Shown here piece after piece: positions 35,430 to 46,611 of a DNA stretch of 64,000 bases (the stretch's first letter is position 1; each line of letters starts with the position of its first letter). The notes beneath the pieces were generated by a model. The model did no database searches, was not told the DNA's origin, and saw nothing but the letters and a program-made list of their open reading frames with translations. Position numbers and translations under genes: made by a program. Source of the DNA: Aedes albopictus (taxonomy: Eukaryota; Arthropoda; Insecta; Diptera; Culicidae); the NCBI RefSeq assembly GCF_035046485.1, contig NC_085138.1, positions 366,361,238 to 366,425,237 on the forward strand, written 5' to 3'.

Positions 35430-35771
35430 TGGGCAGAAATTCCTGGAACAGTAATTCCTGAAAGAATACCTAGTTCCTACCTAATCGTTGAAAAAAAAAA
35501 GCCTGGAAGAACAGCTTAAGAAATCTTTGGTGGAATCAATTGAAGTATTTCTGGAGAAATTCCTGGTAAAAATCCATAATCAAATCCCTAGAAAAGTTCC
35601 AGAAGAAATTATGCAGGAATTCATGTAAAAATCTCAAACATTACACTATAACAGTATCAATCACAGCATAAATTTCTGAAGCAATTCCTTTAGAAATACC
35701 ATTAATAATTTATAAAAGAATGTCATGATGAACTACTTGAGACATTCATGGATGGAATTTCTAAAATCCTT
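35430..35771. repeat. Decayed minisatellite remnants
   Basis: GGAATTCATG, TTCCTGGTAA and similar words as in the other decayed fields; no gene. Confidence 0.5.
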
Positions 35772-35773
35772 TA

Positions 35774-36734
35774 CACTCATTGCACAATTATGGGTCACAC
35801 ACAATTATTAGTCACTTTCCACTTTAATAGATAAATACTAATTAATTGCAAGCTTTTGTTAGCCATTATCATTTTTCGTTCATGAGTTGATTTGTTTTGT
35901 GTCGTTATACGTATCGCACAAGGGACTATACGTCAAAACATACATATTTTCAGTAATATTTTGTTCGGCGTAAAACCATCTGTCAAAGTAACGCTTTGAT
36001 TGTGAACATCAGAAAGTGCGTGCGCTGCTTTCGTAAGCTCTGTAAAGGCGAGCTTTAGTGATTTTCAAGTGCGAAATGGTATCGTCACCAGAACAAAGGT
36101 ATAATTTACGTTCTAAATGTAGAAATTCATGTGACTGCAGCTTATTAAGGCTTATGTCAGGCAAAATTTAAGTGACTCATTATTGTGCCAAGGAACACCG
36201 AAAATCACACAATTATGGGTCACTTTTTGTGCAGCATAATATTGAGAGTTCTGTGTACATGGGCATTGCATACTTTTAGGCGTTTATCAGTGGTTGTGTT
36301 GGAGATTTTGTCCCAATTTTGACAAATTGATTCCAAATCGTGAAAACACGCTTCGTTAAGAGGTTTAAGACCAGTTTTAGATTCTACTATAGTTGATCTA
36401 TCTAGAATAAGTGACCATTCATTGAAAAACATAGACAAAACATTATTGTTTAGCCGATTCCTCTTGAGTGACCCATAATAGGCAACAAATTGACCCATAA
36501 TTGTTACACAGCCAATTTTGACCCATAATTGTGGTTTTCATTATTCACCAACATTTCAGTAATTTTCACCGCCTTAAGTTAATTTTACAAGCAGATTTGC
36601 ATATAAAACAATAAAATGGAGTTTCAATGAAGAGAATATAAAATAAAAATAAAGAAAGTGTTATTTTTGTATGAAAAACGATTCATATTATGAAATGATT
36701 GTTCCTTGAGTGACCCATAATTGTGCAATGAGTG
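35774..36734. mobile_element. TA-flanked element with iterated ATTATGGGTCAC words
   Basis: Ends CACTCATTGCACAATTATGG are perfect inverted copies (continuing GTCAC) and TA-flanked (35,772-35,773 and 36,735-36,736). The word ACAATTATGGGTCAC occurs forward at about 35,784 and 36,209, with a variant at 35,799. The reverse GTGACCCATAAT/TGACCCATAATTG occurs at about 36,470, 36,491, 36,518 and 36,709. It is 961 bp and contains no transposase. Confidence 0.82.
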
Positions 36735-36736
36735 TA

Positions 36737-38160
36737 TGAAACAATTTCAACTAGGATTTTTGAAGGAATTTGAGGAATACGTAAAGGTATATCTGAAGTA
36801 ATCTCTTAATAGAAGACGGTATCTGATACGATATTGGCTGAGAAGTTTGTATACAAGTTAGAGTTAGAGTTCAACGTAGTTCAAAATCGTAGGACACATC
36901 CATTAAAATTGATAGGTAATCATCTCGAAATTTAAGTTGAATTTCATCGCTCATACCATGTGTATGATTATTGTTGGAAACTAGCTGTCCCGGCAAACGT
37001 CGTACTGCCTGCCTACTACATTTCTTGACATGAAGGTCTGACCCACAAAGTGAAATCTCAAAAAGTCCCGTTTTTCTGGCTTTCCCGGTCGATTTTCACA
37101 ATTATTTTTTCGCGCGAACACGTCGGAGCCCTGCACGGATGCAACAGTGAAAGAGTTATGTGCATCATTAGTACAAATTTGAGCTCGATTGGTTAATCTT
37201 TCACGATGTTGGAACCGTTCTGGTAAAACACTATCTTTTAAACAACAAATATAAGTATGAACTGTCACATCTCGAGAACCAGTGAACCGAATTGAATATA
37301 TTCATGTAAAGGAAAATAAGTCAAACTTACAATACCACAAAAAATACTAAATGTGTTTTCCCTTTGAAACTAAAAGGATCTGATATATCTTATTCGTGAT
37401 ATCTCGAGAATAGAAGTAGAAAATCTTTGGATTTCTGAACTAAAATTTAAAAAAATTACATTTTTTCGGGAAAGATCCAAACAATATCATTCCATGATAA
37501 CTTTTTTCAACGTTCACAAAGTACCTTTGTGTGCAGATTTAAAATATGAAGTTATCTCAACACCGCTAAACAGGCCAATTGTACCAACCAATTGAACAGT
37601 TACAGCTGTGTTTCTGTTTCTTGATGTTTTCGGTTACAGATAGTGGTCTATTTTCAATGGTTCTGCCATCTGTTTTGTGAAGTCCAAAATTTGACTGTGG
37701 CCCTATATTTACCCTCTACCCCTTTCCAACAAAAACAATATTTTTAGGATGAAACTCGAGGGGGCGACACCTTAACTCGTGTACAAGTACCTTGCATGCA
37801 AGTCATCTTTGCAGCAAGATTTACGGTCAAGGTGCCTTCATAATTCAAATTTCAAGGCAGCCTGAAGGTTGTGTACAACATGAACTCCGCGAGCACGTGG
37901 TCTTGCTCGCTCGGAGAAAGAGGTCAGCGACTCAGCGTAGAATTGCCGCTCATTATGTTTGTAAGGTTGAAACTTTGCTTCACCTGGAACCAAATTTAAT
38001 ATTCTTTGCTAAGAACCACTCACTCAGTTCTCCACTAGAAGAAATAACGAAAACGACTAATGAGTTTTTAATAAACTATCGAGCTCTGGGAACGCTACAC
38101 CTACAAATAATTGCATTGAAACCTTTGCGCTTTATCTCTGCCTTTTCCCGATGCCTCAAT
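36737..38160. other. Unassigned sequence with a dispersed module
   Basis: CTAGCTGTCCCGGCAAACGT at 36,981 opens a module I recognise from memory as dispersed in insect genomes. Frames at 36,981-37,268 (minus) and 37,792-38,166 (plus) carry no recognisable domain. Confidence 0.35.
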
Positions 38161-38165
38161 CAATA

Positions 38166-38306
38166 GGCCTTTTCATGTGACAGATCCGTGCATGCATTTG
38201 TTTACAAAGCTTGAACAACAGCTGCTAACAAGAACGTGTCATCTTCATAGAAGAACTGTCAAACGCCCGAACAATCAGCTGATTTAAGACGTCAAATGAA
38301 AAGGCC
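38166..38306. mobile_element. Short MITE with GGCCTTTTCAT ends
   Basis: GGCCTTTTCATGTGAC at the left and GTCAAATGAAAAGGCC at the right are inverted ends of a roughly 140-bp element about 0.7 kb upstream of esterase C. The target duplication could be TA or AT but is not certain. Confidence 0.65.
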
Positions 38307-38309
38307 CAT

Positions 38310-39012
38310 AGAGGGGAGCACCAACTGGCTTCGAGAGAGAAAGTCTGTGTTTGATGGGGGCTAATGGAGTTTCAGTTGTTGATTAATTCACCTAGCACTG
38401 GTATGTAGTCTTTCTCCTATTGTTTTTTTTTCAATACGAATATGTGTTTGTTATGAACAATATTTGTTGATGTAAGATATATAATGCAAGACATAGATTA
38501 AATACGTTAGTCCTGAGAAGTTCTCAGTGAGAACCAAACCATGTAAAGATAAATGAGAAATTTATTGCTTAAATCTAGACGTTAATAGATTAATTAAGTA
38601 TTCAAAGGAAGAATTAAACATGGTATTACCTCCAAAGAGATCTGAAGCCAGTGCGTTGCTTCCGAAAGATATCACAGCGTTTCTGTTTGGCAGGTTTTGC
38701 CAAGAGAGACAAAGTAACCGGTTCAAATTGCGTGGAGAGAAGAGATAATGCGCCCCAAAGCCGGTCGCGTAGCGCTTACATTAGGTTGAGTGAGATCGTC
38801 GACCGAATTTGGGGAGCTCGGTTGTGTTTTGTTTTCGTTTGCTTCAAAGCATTAGAATTTCATAGTTTTTGTGTATATTTTTGTTGTACCGTTCTAAGAG
38901 TTCAACCAGAAGGTAAACAGTTAATCAGTTTGAGTTTAGAACTTCTGGGCACCGGTTTAGTGACATCTTTGCTGCCGAATTTCTTTCGAAGTGCAAAGTT
39001 CTTTCTGGCTCT
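38310..39012 (+). promoter_or_regulatory. 5' flank of esterase C
   Basis: Probable promoter and 5' leader of the gene starting at 39,013. ATCAGTTTGAG near 38,924 resembles an insect initiator, but no TATA box at the right distance is clear. A 121-residue frame at 38,651-39,016 overlaps the start and has no family resemblance. Confidence 0.3.
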
Positions 39013-42000
39013 ATGATGGTGATAGCTTATCTTTTTCTAGCTTTGGCGATGAGTTTGCAACTTGGTGAATCTGTGCCGGTTGCTGATGAGGCACCCGAAG
39101 TATCGCTACCGAATTTGGGATCTCTTCGTGGTTCGGTTGGGACGAGTGCATTCAGCGGTCGCAAGATTTTGCAGTTTTTGAGCGTTAAGTATGGAGAGAC
39201 GACAGCTGGAGAGTACAGATTTAAGGTAATTTGCATAATTAAGATAACGAGTTATTTGACTCTTGATAAAACCGTTGGTTTTAGCCACCGAGGAAAGCAC
39301 TACCTTGGGAAGGAGTGCGTGATGTGTCAAGATATGGACTACCATGTCCCCAGCTGAAGCTGATATCTCTGTTTAACGCAAAAGAATTTGCTCCGGATAT
39401 AGAGGATTGCCTGTCCTTATCGGTTTACACAAATGATGTAAGTGATAATTGATTGTCCTGGTGAATGTCATTTTGGCGTATATGCCTTCGTCAGGGGTAA
39501 AATGATGTTCCCGTTTTGTCTCTAGTGCTTCGGCTAACTTTAACTGTCCTGACTATAGTTGTTTGGTACATGACTCAATAACACTTGGGTGAACTCCATT
39601 TCAGCTCTCCGGTAAGAAACCGGTTATGATCTTCATCCACGGCGGTGGTTTCTACGAAGGTTCCGGATCGAATCAAACCCCGGAATTCCTCCTGGAAAAG
39701 GACATCGTCCTAGTTGTCGTCCAGTACCGTCTGGGTCCGCTCGGTTTCCTATCCACCCAAACCGAAGCCATCCCCGGCAACGCCGGCCTGATGGATATCC
39801 ACCTGGCGCTGGAATGGGTTCAGGAGAACATCGGCCATTTTGGAGGTGACACAGGGAATGTAACCCTTTTCGGACAATCGGCTGGGGCGGCTGCTGTATC
39901 GGCGTTGATGTACAGCCCCAAGGTTCCGGAGGGTTTGTTCCACAAGGTGATTCTTCAGTCGGGAGGTTCCAGCGCACCTTGGGTGTGGGACAAGGATCCC
40001 TTGGAGCATGCAAGAGAGATTGCTGCCCTGATGGGATGCGATCCCAATGCGGACAGTTCTCGAAAGGTAAGTGAATCTTAGATGCTCTTTCACAAGATCA
40101 ATCAAACTAAATTTTTAGATTGAGATGCCCACAAAGGAAGTTGAGCTGTGTATGCAAAACGCAGACGTCTGGAGCTTGCTGAGAGCTTTCATTGAGCACA
40201 AGACTCGAACGACTGCAGTCAAAGGGTTAGGAGATGTTGGAGGCAACCGTCTCACGGTGGGAGACTTCCACGGATATCTGCTGGAGAAACCTTGGGACTC
40301 GATCAAGGCTGGGAAGATACGTCCAAATCTACCGATGATGGCCGGCGTGGTTAAACACGAAGGAACGTTCTTGCTAACTACGATCTACGACGGTATGAGG
40401 AACCGTAACCAGTTGGATGATCAAAATTTCATCAAATACGGGTTGTTGGAGAGAGTGAACAAAGTTTTGGGAACGGAAGATCCAAGTGGATCACTGGTAG
40501 CTTACCAAATTCGGTCGTTATTCACCCCGGAACAACTGGAAAGTGGAAAGTTCGAAAATCTGACCCATGGGTTGACCGATGTAAGTAATACTTGAAGATC
40601 TTTTAAAATTCAAAAGTGTTCAAAAATTCATTTGTAATTCCAGCTGGCGGGATCCATTCTAGTCAAAGCGGCCCTTCTACGGGAAGCACAAGCGAACAAT
40701 GCCGTCAACCCGACAGGGACCTTCCTGTACTCCTTCGACTACCGAGGAGAAAAAACTCGTTTCGGGTACGGAGCGGATACTTCGCACTACCCCTTCGACG
40801 GAGGAGTACATCACTCGGATGACCTGCTGTATCTGTTCCCGTTTTCTCCCGGAGAGCCGAAACTGAACGAACGGGATGCCCGAATGGCCCGGCAGATGGT
40901 GGACTTGTGGACCAGTTTTGCCACGACGGGAGTTCCGAAGAGTGATTTAACCGGGGATGTCCAATGGAAGTCGATGAGTGGTAAGTAATTATTAATCCGA
41001 GCTATGATGGATAGGTTATTTATGGAAATTTGAGCACTCAAATCATCACGATTAGGGATGAGAAATATCATGGAATTTCATGAAAAAAAAATGTCATGAC
41101 ACATAGTAGCTGGTAAGGATGGTATCGCAAAATCATCAAGATGAGGCCAGGAAAGTTGGCCACCTGCCTAAACTGGTTGATTGTAAGTTTCTGGGAAACC
41201 AAAGAACTAATTTCCTGAAGGAATATATTTTGGTAATTCTTGTCAGAATTCTTGTAGGAGTTCCTCAAGTAATCCTGGACAGTAATTTGGAGATCTTCAA
41301 GAAAGTTCTGCAGGAATGCCTTGGAAAGATTCTCAGGAGAATCCTTGGAAAGATTCTCAGGAGAATCCTTGGAAAGATTCTCAGAAGAATCCTTGGAAAG
41401 ATTCTCAGAAGAATCCTTGGAAAGATTCTCAGGAGAATCCTTGGAAAGATTCTCAGGAGAATCCTTGGAAAGATTCTCAGGAGAATCCTTGGAAAGATTC
41501 TCAGGAGAATCCTTGGAAAGATTCTCAGGAGAATCCTTGGAAAGATTCTCAGGAGAATCCTTGGAAAGATTCTCAGGAGAATCCTTGGAAAGATTCTCAG
41601 GAGAATCCTTGGAAAGATTCTCAGGAGAATCCTTGGAAAGATTCTCAGGAGAATCCTTGGAAAGATTCTCAGGAGAATCCTTGGAAAGATTCTCAGGAGA
41701 ATCCTTGGAAAGATTCTCAGGAGAATCCTTGGAAAGATTCTCAGGAGAATCCTTGGAAAGATTGTCAGGAGAATCCTTGGAAAGATTCTCAGGAGAATCC
41801 TTGGAAAGATTCTCAGGAGAATCCTTGGAAAGATTCTCAGGAGAATCCTTGGAAAGATTCTCAGGAGAATCCTTGGAAAGATTCTCAGGAGAATCCTTGG
41901 AAAGATTCTCAGGAGAATCCTTGGAAAGATTCTCAGGAGAATCCTTGGAATGATTCTCAGGAGAATCCTTGGAATGATTCTCAGGAGAATCCTTGGAAGG

Positions 42001-44261
42001 ATTCTCAGGAGAATCCTTGGAAGGATTCACAGGAGAATCCTTGGAAACATTCTCAGGAGAATCCTTGGAAACATTCTCAGGAGAATCCTTGGAAACATTC
42101 TCAGGAGAATCCTTGGAAACATTCTCAGGAGAATCCTTGGAAACATTCTCAGGAGAATCCTTGGAAACATTCTCAGGAGAATCCTTGGAAAGATTCTCAG
42201 GAGAATCCTTGGAAAGATTCTCAGGAGAATCCTTGGAAAGATTCTCAGGAGAATCCCTGGAAGGTTTAGAATCTCTGGAAGGATTCTCAGGAGAATCCTT
42301 GGAAGGATTCTCAGGAGAATCCTTGGAAGGATTTTCAGGAGAATCCCTTGAAGGATTCTCAGGAGAATCCATGGAAGATTTAGAATCTCTGGAAGAATTT
42401 TCAGGAGAATCCCTGGAAGGATTCTCTGGAGAACCCTTGGAGGGTTTTTCTTCAGAATCCCTGGAAGGATTCCCTTCAAAATCCCTGGAAGGATTCTCTG
42501 GAAAATCTCTGGAAGGATTCTCTGGAGAATCTCTGGGAGGATTCTCTGGAGAATCTCTGGAAGGATTCTCTGGAGAATCTCTGGAATGATTCTCAGTAGA
42601 ATCTCTGGAAGGATTCCCTGGAGAATCTCTGGAAGGATTCTCTGGAGAATCTGTGGAAGGGTTGTCTGGAGAATCCCTGGAAGGATTCTCTGGAGAATCC
42701 CTGGAAGGATTCTCTGGAGAATCCCTGGAAGGATTCTCTGGAGAATCCCTGGAAGGATTCTCTGGAGAATCCCTGGAAGGATTCTCTGGAGAATCCCTGG
42801 AAGGATTCTCTGGAGAATCCCTGGAAGGATTCTCTGGAGAATCCCTGGAAGGATTCTCTGGAGAATCCCTGGAAGGATTCTCTGGAGAATCCCTGGAAGG
42901 ATTCTCTGGAGAATCCCTGGAAGGATTCTTTGGAGAATACCTGGAAGGATTCTTTGGAGAATACCTGGAAGGATTCTCTGGAAAATCCCTGGAAGGATTC
43001 TCTGGAGAATCCCTGGAAGGATTCTCTGGAGAATCCTTGGAAGGATTCTCTGGAGAATCCCTGGAAGGATTCTCTGGAGAATCCTTGGAAGGATTCTCTG
43101 GAGAACCCCTGGAGGGATTTTCTTCAGAATCCCTGGAAGGATTCGCTTCAGAATTCCTGGAAGGATTATCTGGAGAATCCCTGGAAGGATTCTCAGAAGA
43201 ATCCCTGCAAGGATTCTTAGGAGAATCCCTAGAAGGATTCTCAGGAGAATCCCTGGAAGGATTCTCAGGAGAATCCCTGGAAGGATTCTCCGGAGAATCC
43301 CTGGAAGGATTCTCCGGAGAATCCCTGGAAGGATTCTCCGGAGAATCCCTGGAAGGATTCTCAGGAGAATCCCTGGAAGGATTCTCAGGAGAATCCCTGG
43401 AAGGATTCTCAGGAGAATCCCAGGAAGGATTCTCAGGAGAATCCCTAGAAGTATTCTCGGGAGAATCCCTGGAAGGATTTTCGGGAGAATCCCTGGAAGG
43501 ATTCTCTGGACAATCCATGGAAGGATTCTCGGGAGAATTCCTGGATATATTCTCAGGAGAATCCCAGGAAAGATTCTCGGGAGAATCCCTGGAAGGATTC
43601 TGGACAATCCCTGGAAGGATTCTCAGGAGAATCCCTGGAAGGATGCTCAGGAGAATCCCTGGAAGGATTCTCTGTGGAATCCTGGAAAATTTTCCAGGTT
43701 AAACTTTTGTAGGATTATCCTATAAAATATCCGGAAAAATTCTTGAAGTACAAGTTTCTAAAGATCAACTGAAGGAATTTTTGAGAAAATTCTTGAAAAA
43801 AAAATCACTGAGAGGGTTTTGAAGAAACTTGTGTACAAACTCTTGAAGGAATTGATGGAGGAGCTTATGCGAATTTCCGGATGATCTATTGAAGGAATTA
43901 AAGTGGAATCCAGGGGAATTCCTGAAGAAATTCCAAGCTCTAAAAGAAAGTCTTAAAGGATTTTCACAAAGGGCTTCTGAGGAAAAAAAATTGAATAAAA
44001 ATCCTGCCTGTGGTTTTTTATAAGCTTTTCGTAGCCTTTTGGCAGAGCTTATAACTTAAAATTGAGGGATATTGAATAATTTCATTCATGTATAAATAGT
44101 TCATATAATTTAACCTCTCTTTCTAATCATATCCTTTACCCTCAATTTCAGATTATGCTGGTCCATATCTCCACATCGACGAACTTCCCCGCCTCGGCAG
44201 CAACTTTTACGAGGAATTTACCGTAGCCAGTGACGAAAGTCGTCGTCACACCGCTCCTTAA
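39013..44261 (+). CDS. Secreted carboxylesterase C (GQSAG type), 6 exons
   Basis: COesterase-fold hydrolase. Exons are 39013-39225, 39285-39437, 39605-40066, 40119-40580, 40644-40980 and 44152-44261, about 578 aa. All donors are GTAAGT except GTAATT in intron 1. Three intron positions match A and B; those after residue 71 and after SSRK (residue 276) are extra. The signal peptide covers about 1-20 (a second ATG lies one codon in). The Cys pair CPQ...EDCL, oxyanion HGGGF (134-138), GQSAG with Ser214, acid Glu357 (KHEG) and His487 (HHSDD) give a full triad, with the usual oxyanion glycine kept. The protein ends after GPYLHIDELPRLGSNFYEEF with a short polar tail, so it lacks the hydrophobic end of A and B. 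Intron 5 is 3,171 bp and holds a satellite array. Substrate unknown. Confidence 0.94.
41290..43700. repeat. 24-bp dyad-symmetric satellite array in esterase C intron 5
   Basis: About 100 tandem 24-bp units. Each unit contains GATTCTC-AG-GAGAATC (7-bp arms, 2-bp centre), and the arms extend almost across the whole unit, so each repeat is nearly its own reverse complement. Variant blocks are contiguous: GGAAAGATT with TCAGG (41,315-41,950), GGAAACATT (about 42,045-42,180), TCTCTGGAG (42,480-43,180) and TCAGG/TCCGG with CCCTGG (43,190-43,670). Two shortened units with GGTTTAGAATCT or GATTTAGAATCT occur near 42,263 and 42,377. The edges are more diverged than the core. All six frames are open across the array, so long frames in both strands (for example 41,068-43,518 minus) are artefacts. 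Confidence 0.97.
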
Positions 44262-44480
44262 CCTCATGATCGCATGAATGAAAGATTCCAATCCGGCACT
44301 TCTTTTCCCAGGAACTCAAAGCATGGTCTTCAATTCTGCAATCCTAATTAGCGTGTAAACAAAATAACACGTTTCACGATTTTGTTTTTTTTTTTTATCC
44401 TTGTATGTTTTGAATGGCTGAGCACCACAGAGTTATGAATGGGTGCCTCTATGGGAGGGGTGTAAATCTGCTCGTTCTAC

Positions 44481-44486
44481 AATAAA
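44481..44486 (+). promoter_or_regulatory. Candidate poly(A) signal of esterase C
   Basis: AATAAA, 220 bp after the stop codon at 44,261, is the first canonical signal in the 3' flank. Confidence 0.55.
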
Positions 44487-44499
44487 GGACCTCTGTGTG

Positions 44500-46020
44500 G
44501 GATTACAAAGGTTGATTTTTTCTATCCTTCGTCTTCTGTTGGTTGATGCAAGTTTTTGAAACACGGAATTGGAATCGATTTCGGTCGAACTAGGAGAACT
44601 TGTATCCTCATCACGTGGATGCAGGAACCAAAAGTTGGGCGAGCTGTCGTCTGCAGTACTGATGACAGCCTGAGACAGATGCACGCAGAATACAAAATAA
44701 AAATTCGTCAGAAAAAAATAAATATTGACAAAATAGAAGCATGAAATTGAAAAACAGATTGTAAGGGATGTAAAATGATAAAAAGAAAATTTAAGATAGA
44801 AAAAAAAACAGAAAAATAATGAAAACAAAATTTATCATAGAAAAAAAAATGTAAATTCGAAAATGGAGAACAGGAATTAAAAATAGGAAAAAAACTAGGA
44901 AAAGAATAACGGAAAATAGAGAATTAAATGTAGAAGAAAGAAAAAGAAAATACCGGATGCAGGATAATAAATTGAAAAATAGAGAATATAGAAAATGAAA
45001 AATAGGAAAGTAAAAGATATGAGGAATATAGAATAGATTTTGTAACACCAACAAAAGATCACAGTAGTCTCAAGTTGCTTTAAAAATCTTTTACCCACGA
45101 GGTCGCCCATTAGGAAGGAAAAAGGCTCAACGCAACCTCTAGAAAAGAGAGAAACCCGAGTCCTTTTTGTCCACCGTTACAATAATGGCGAACGACGACA
45201 ACACAACACAAACAGGCAAATTGTGGCGTTGGCGGAAGTGGGCGTCGAGCAGTTTTGCGTTTGACACTTTTGCTCTATTGAATCCCTACGGCTGGTGGCG
45301 ACCAAGAATAAGGATCACACGAACTTTTATGTTAATGGTGTGAATGAATTTGATTCCTGAAATTTTACAAGCCCATTATCGATTATGTGTGTATGTTTGC
45401 CATAGTAGAGGGAAGCACTTCTCGGAGGAGGGTGGATCCCGGGCGACGACACAATGGACCGAAAAGGTGTTATTAGTGTGACGGGGTTTTTGTTGCAATT
45501 ATTTTGAATGTTTTTTCAAGACGATTATGTTGGTCTATTCAGAGTGTTGAGAATCCGCACTGGGACGTGACCGGGTTTTTGTATCCCGGAAAGGAACTTT
45601 GGGAACTGTGAGAATTAGGGAACTGGGAGTATTTGGCCGGTGTACAATGAATACAAAACCGTCGGATCTGGCATTGGCAGGCGGAACAATGAGACGCCGA
45701 AGAATGAACTACAATCAAAATGACAATTGAAATAGATTTTACATGGAATCAAATCTTGGGTCATTGTGCGGCTGTGGTGAGGCGTGGGCCGGATCACTGA
45801 CAGCGATGTAACCATTCGTCAAATGCATAGCATTCATTTTCGGAGGCTTAGTCTGCCGAGTTTCAAATAAACGAACATATTTTCAATTCAACTTCTCAGA
45901 TTTTTATGCTTTCACACTTTATGATATATGCCAGGACAGATATCTAGGGATTGTTTAGTACTTCCAATTGTTTAAATTAATCAAATAACGATCATCTAAA
46001 CCCGTGGTCACCAAAGTGTG
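44500..46020. other. Unassigned sequence
   Basis: 44,690-45,050 is a purine-rich, (GA/AAAT)-rich stretch of low complexity. A 52-codon ATG frame at 45,185-45,343 follows, with no recognisable domain. No other gene is seen. Confidence 0.35.
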
Positions 46021-46034
46021 ACCCGCGGGCCGCA

Positions 46035-46598
46035 CTTCTTCTTCTTCTTCTTTATGGCTCGACGTTCGCATTGGAACTTGGCCTGCCTCTCTTCAACTTA
46101 GTGTTCTTAGAGCCCTTCCACAGTAATTAATTGAAGGGCTTTGTTTGCCTGCCATTGCATGAATTTGTATATTGTGAGGCAAGTACAATCACAGAGAACA
46201 GACATCCAAGCTAGAACAAATTTCATTCGGAAATTTGTGTAAGGATTTGAATCTTTACTTGAGTAAGGTTGCAAACCAATACACGATGACAACACTAACG
46301 CCACCAAACACCATATTGCCACAGTCAGTGGTGAATTAAACATTTCATGTGGTGAATTAAATTAGTATGGGAAATTAACCGATTGCAGCGCCACGCTATT
46401 GCCACTTGTGTTGCCGATTTCAAATGGCCGTTAAATTCCTTACACAGTTTTGGAACTGGACTTGGATGTCTGTTCTCTGTGGTAAAATGATACACTATGC
46501 CCAGGGAGTCGAGAAAATTTTCCCGACCGGAACGGGAATCGAACCCGCCGTCTCCGGATTGGCGATCCATAGCCTTAACCACTAGGCTAACTAGAGAC
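46035..46598 (-). mobile_element. tRNA-derived SINE, interrupted by a MITE
   Basis: On the minus strand the head carries an A box (TAGCCTAGTGGT, 46,578-46,589) and B box (GGTTCGATTCC, 46,535-46,545). The tail runs through AGGCAGGCCAAGTTCC-type sequence to a (GAA)n end at 46,035-46,050. A 13-bp flanking repeat with one mismatch (CCCGCGGGCCGCA at 46,022-46,034; CCCGTGGGCCGCA at 46,599-46,611) marks the insertion. Without the MITE it is about 265 bp. Relatives are at 12,660 and 57,963. Confidence 0.88.
46190..46481. mobile_element. MITE with CACAGAGAACAGACATCCA ends, copy 1
   Basis: A 292-bp insert in the SINE with perfect terminal inverted repeats CACAGAGAACAGACATCCA. Flanks are GTACAAT (46,183-46,189) and GTAAAAT (46,482-46,488), a 7-bp duplication with one mismatch. 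The interior is nearly identical to the copy at 63,618. Apparent frames inside are not genes. Confidence 0.9.
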
Positions 46599-46611
46599 CC
46601 CGTGGGCCGCA

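Noticed and set aside
39633..40105. Antisense frames over esterase C exon 3
   Set aside because: Shadow frames of a strong coding exon.
41068..43607. Very long reading frames on both strands (up to 816 residues, octapeptide repeats such as ENPSRDSP)
   Set aside because: The 24-bp self-complementary repeat has no stop codon in any frame, so all six frames stay open. There is no start context, domain or splice support, and the array lies in an intron.
45185..45343. 52-codon ATG frame in a less AT-rich stretch
   Set aside because: No domain, no splice evidence and no homologue I recognise; could be chance.
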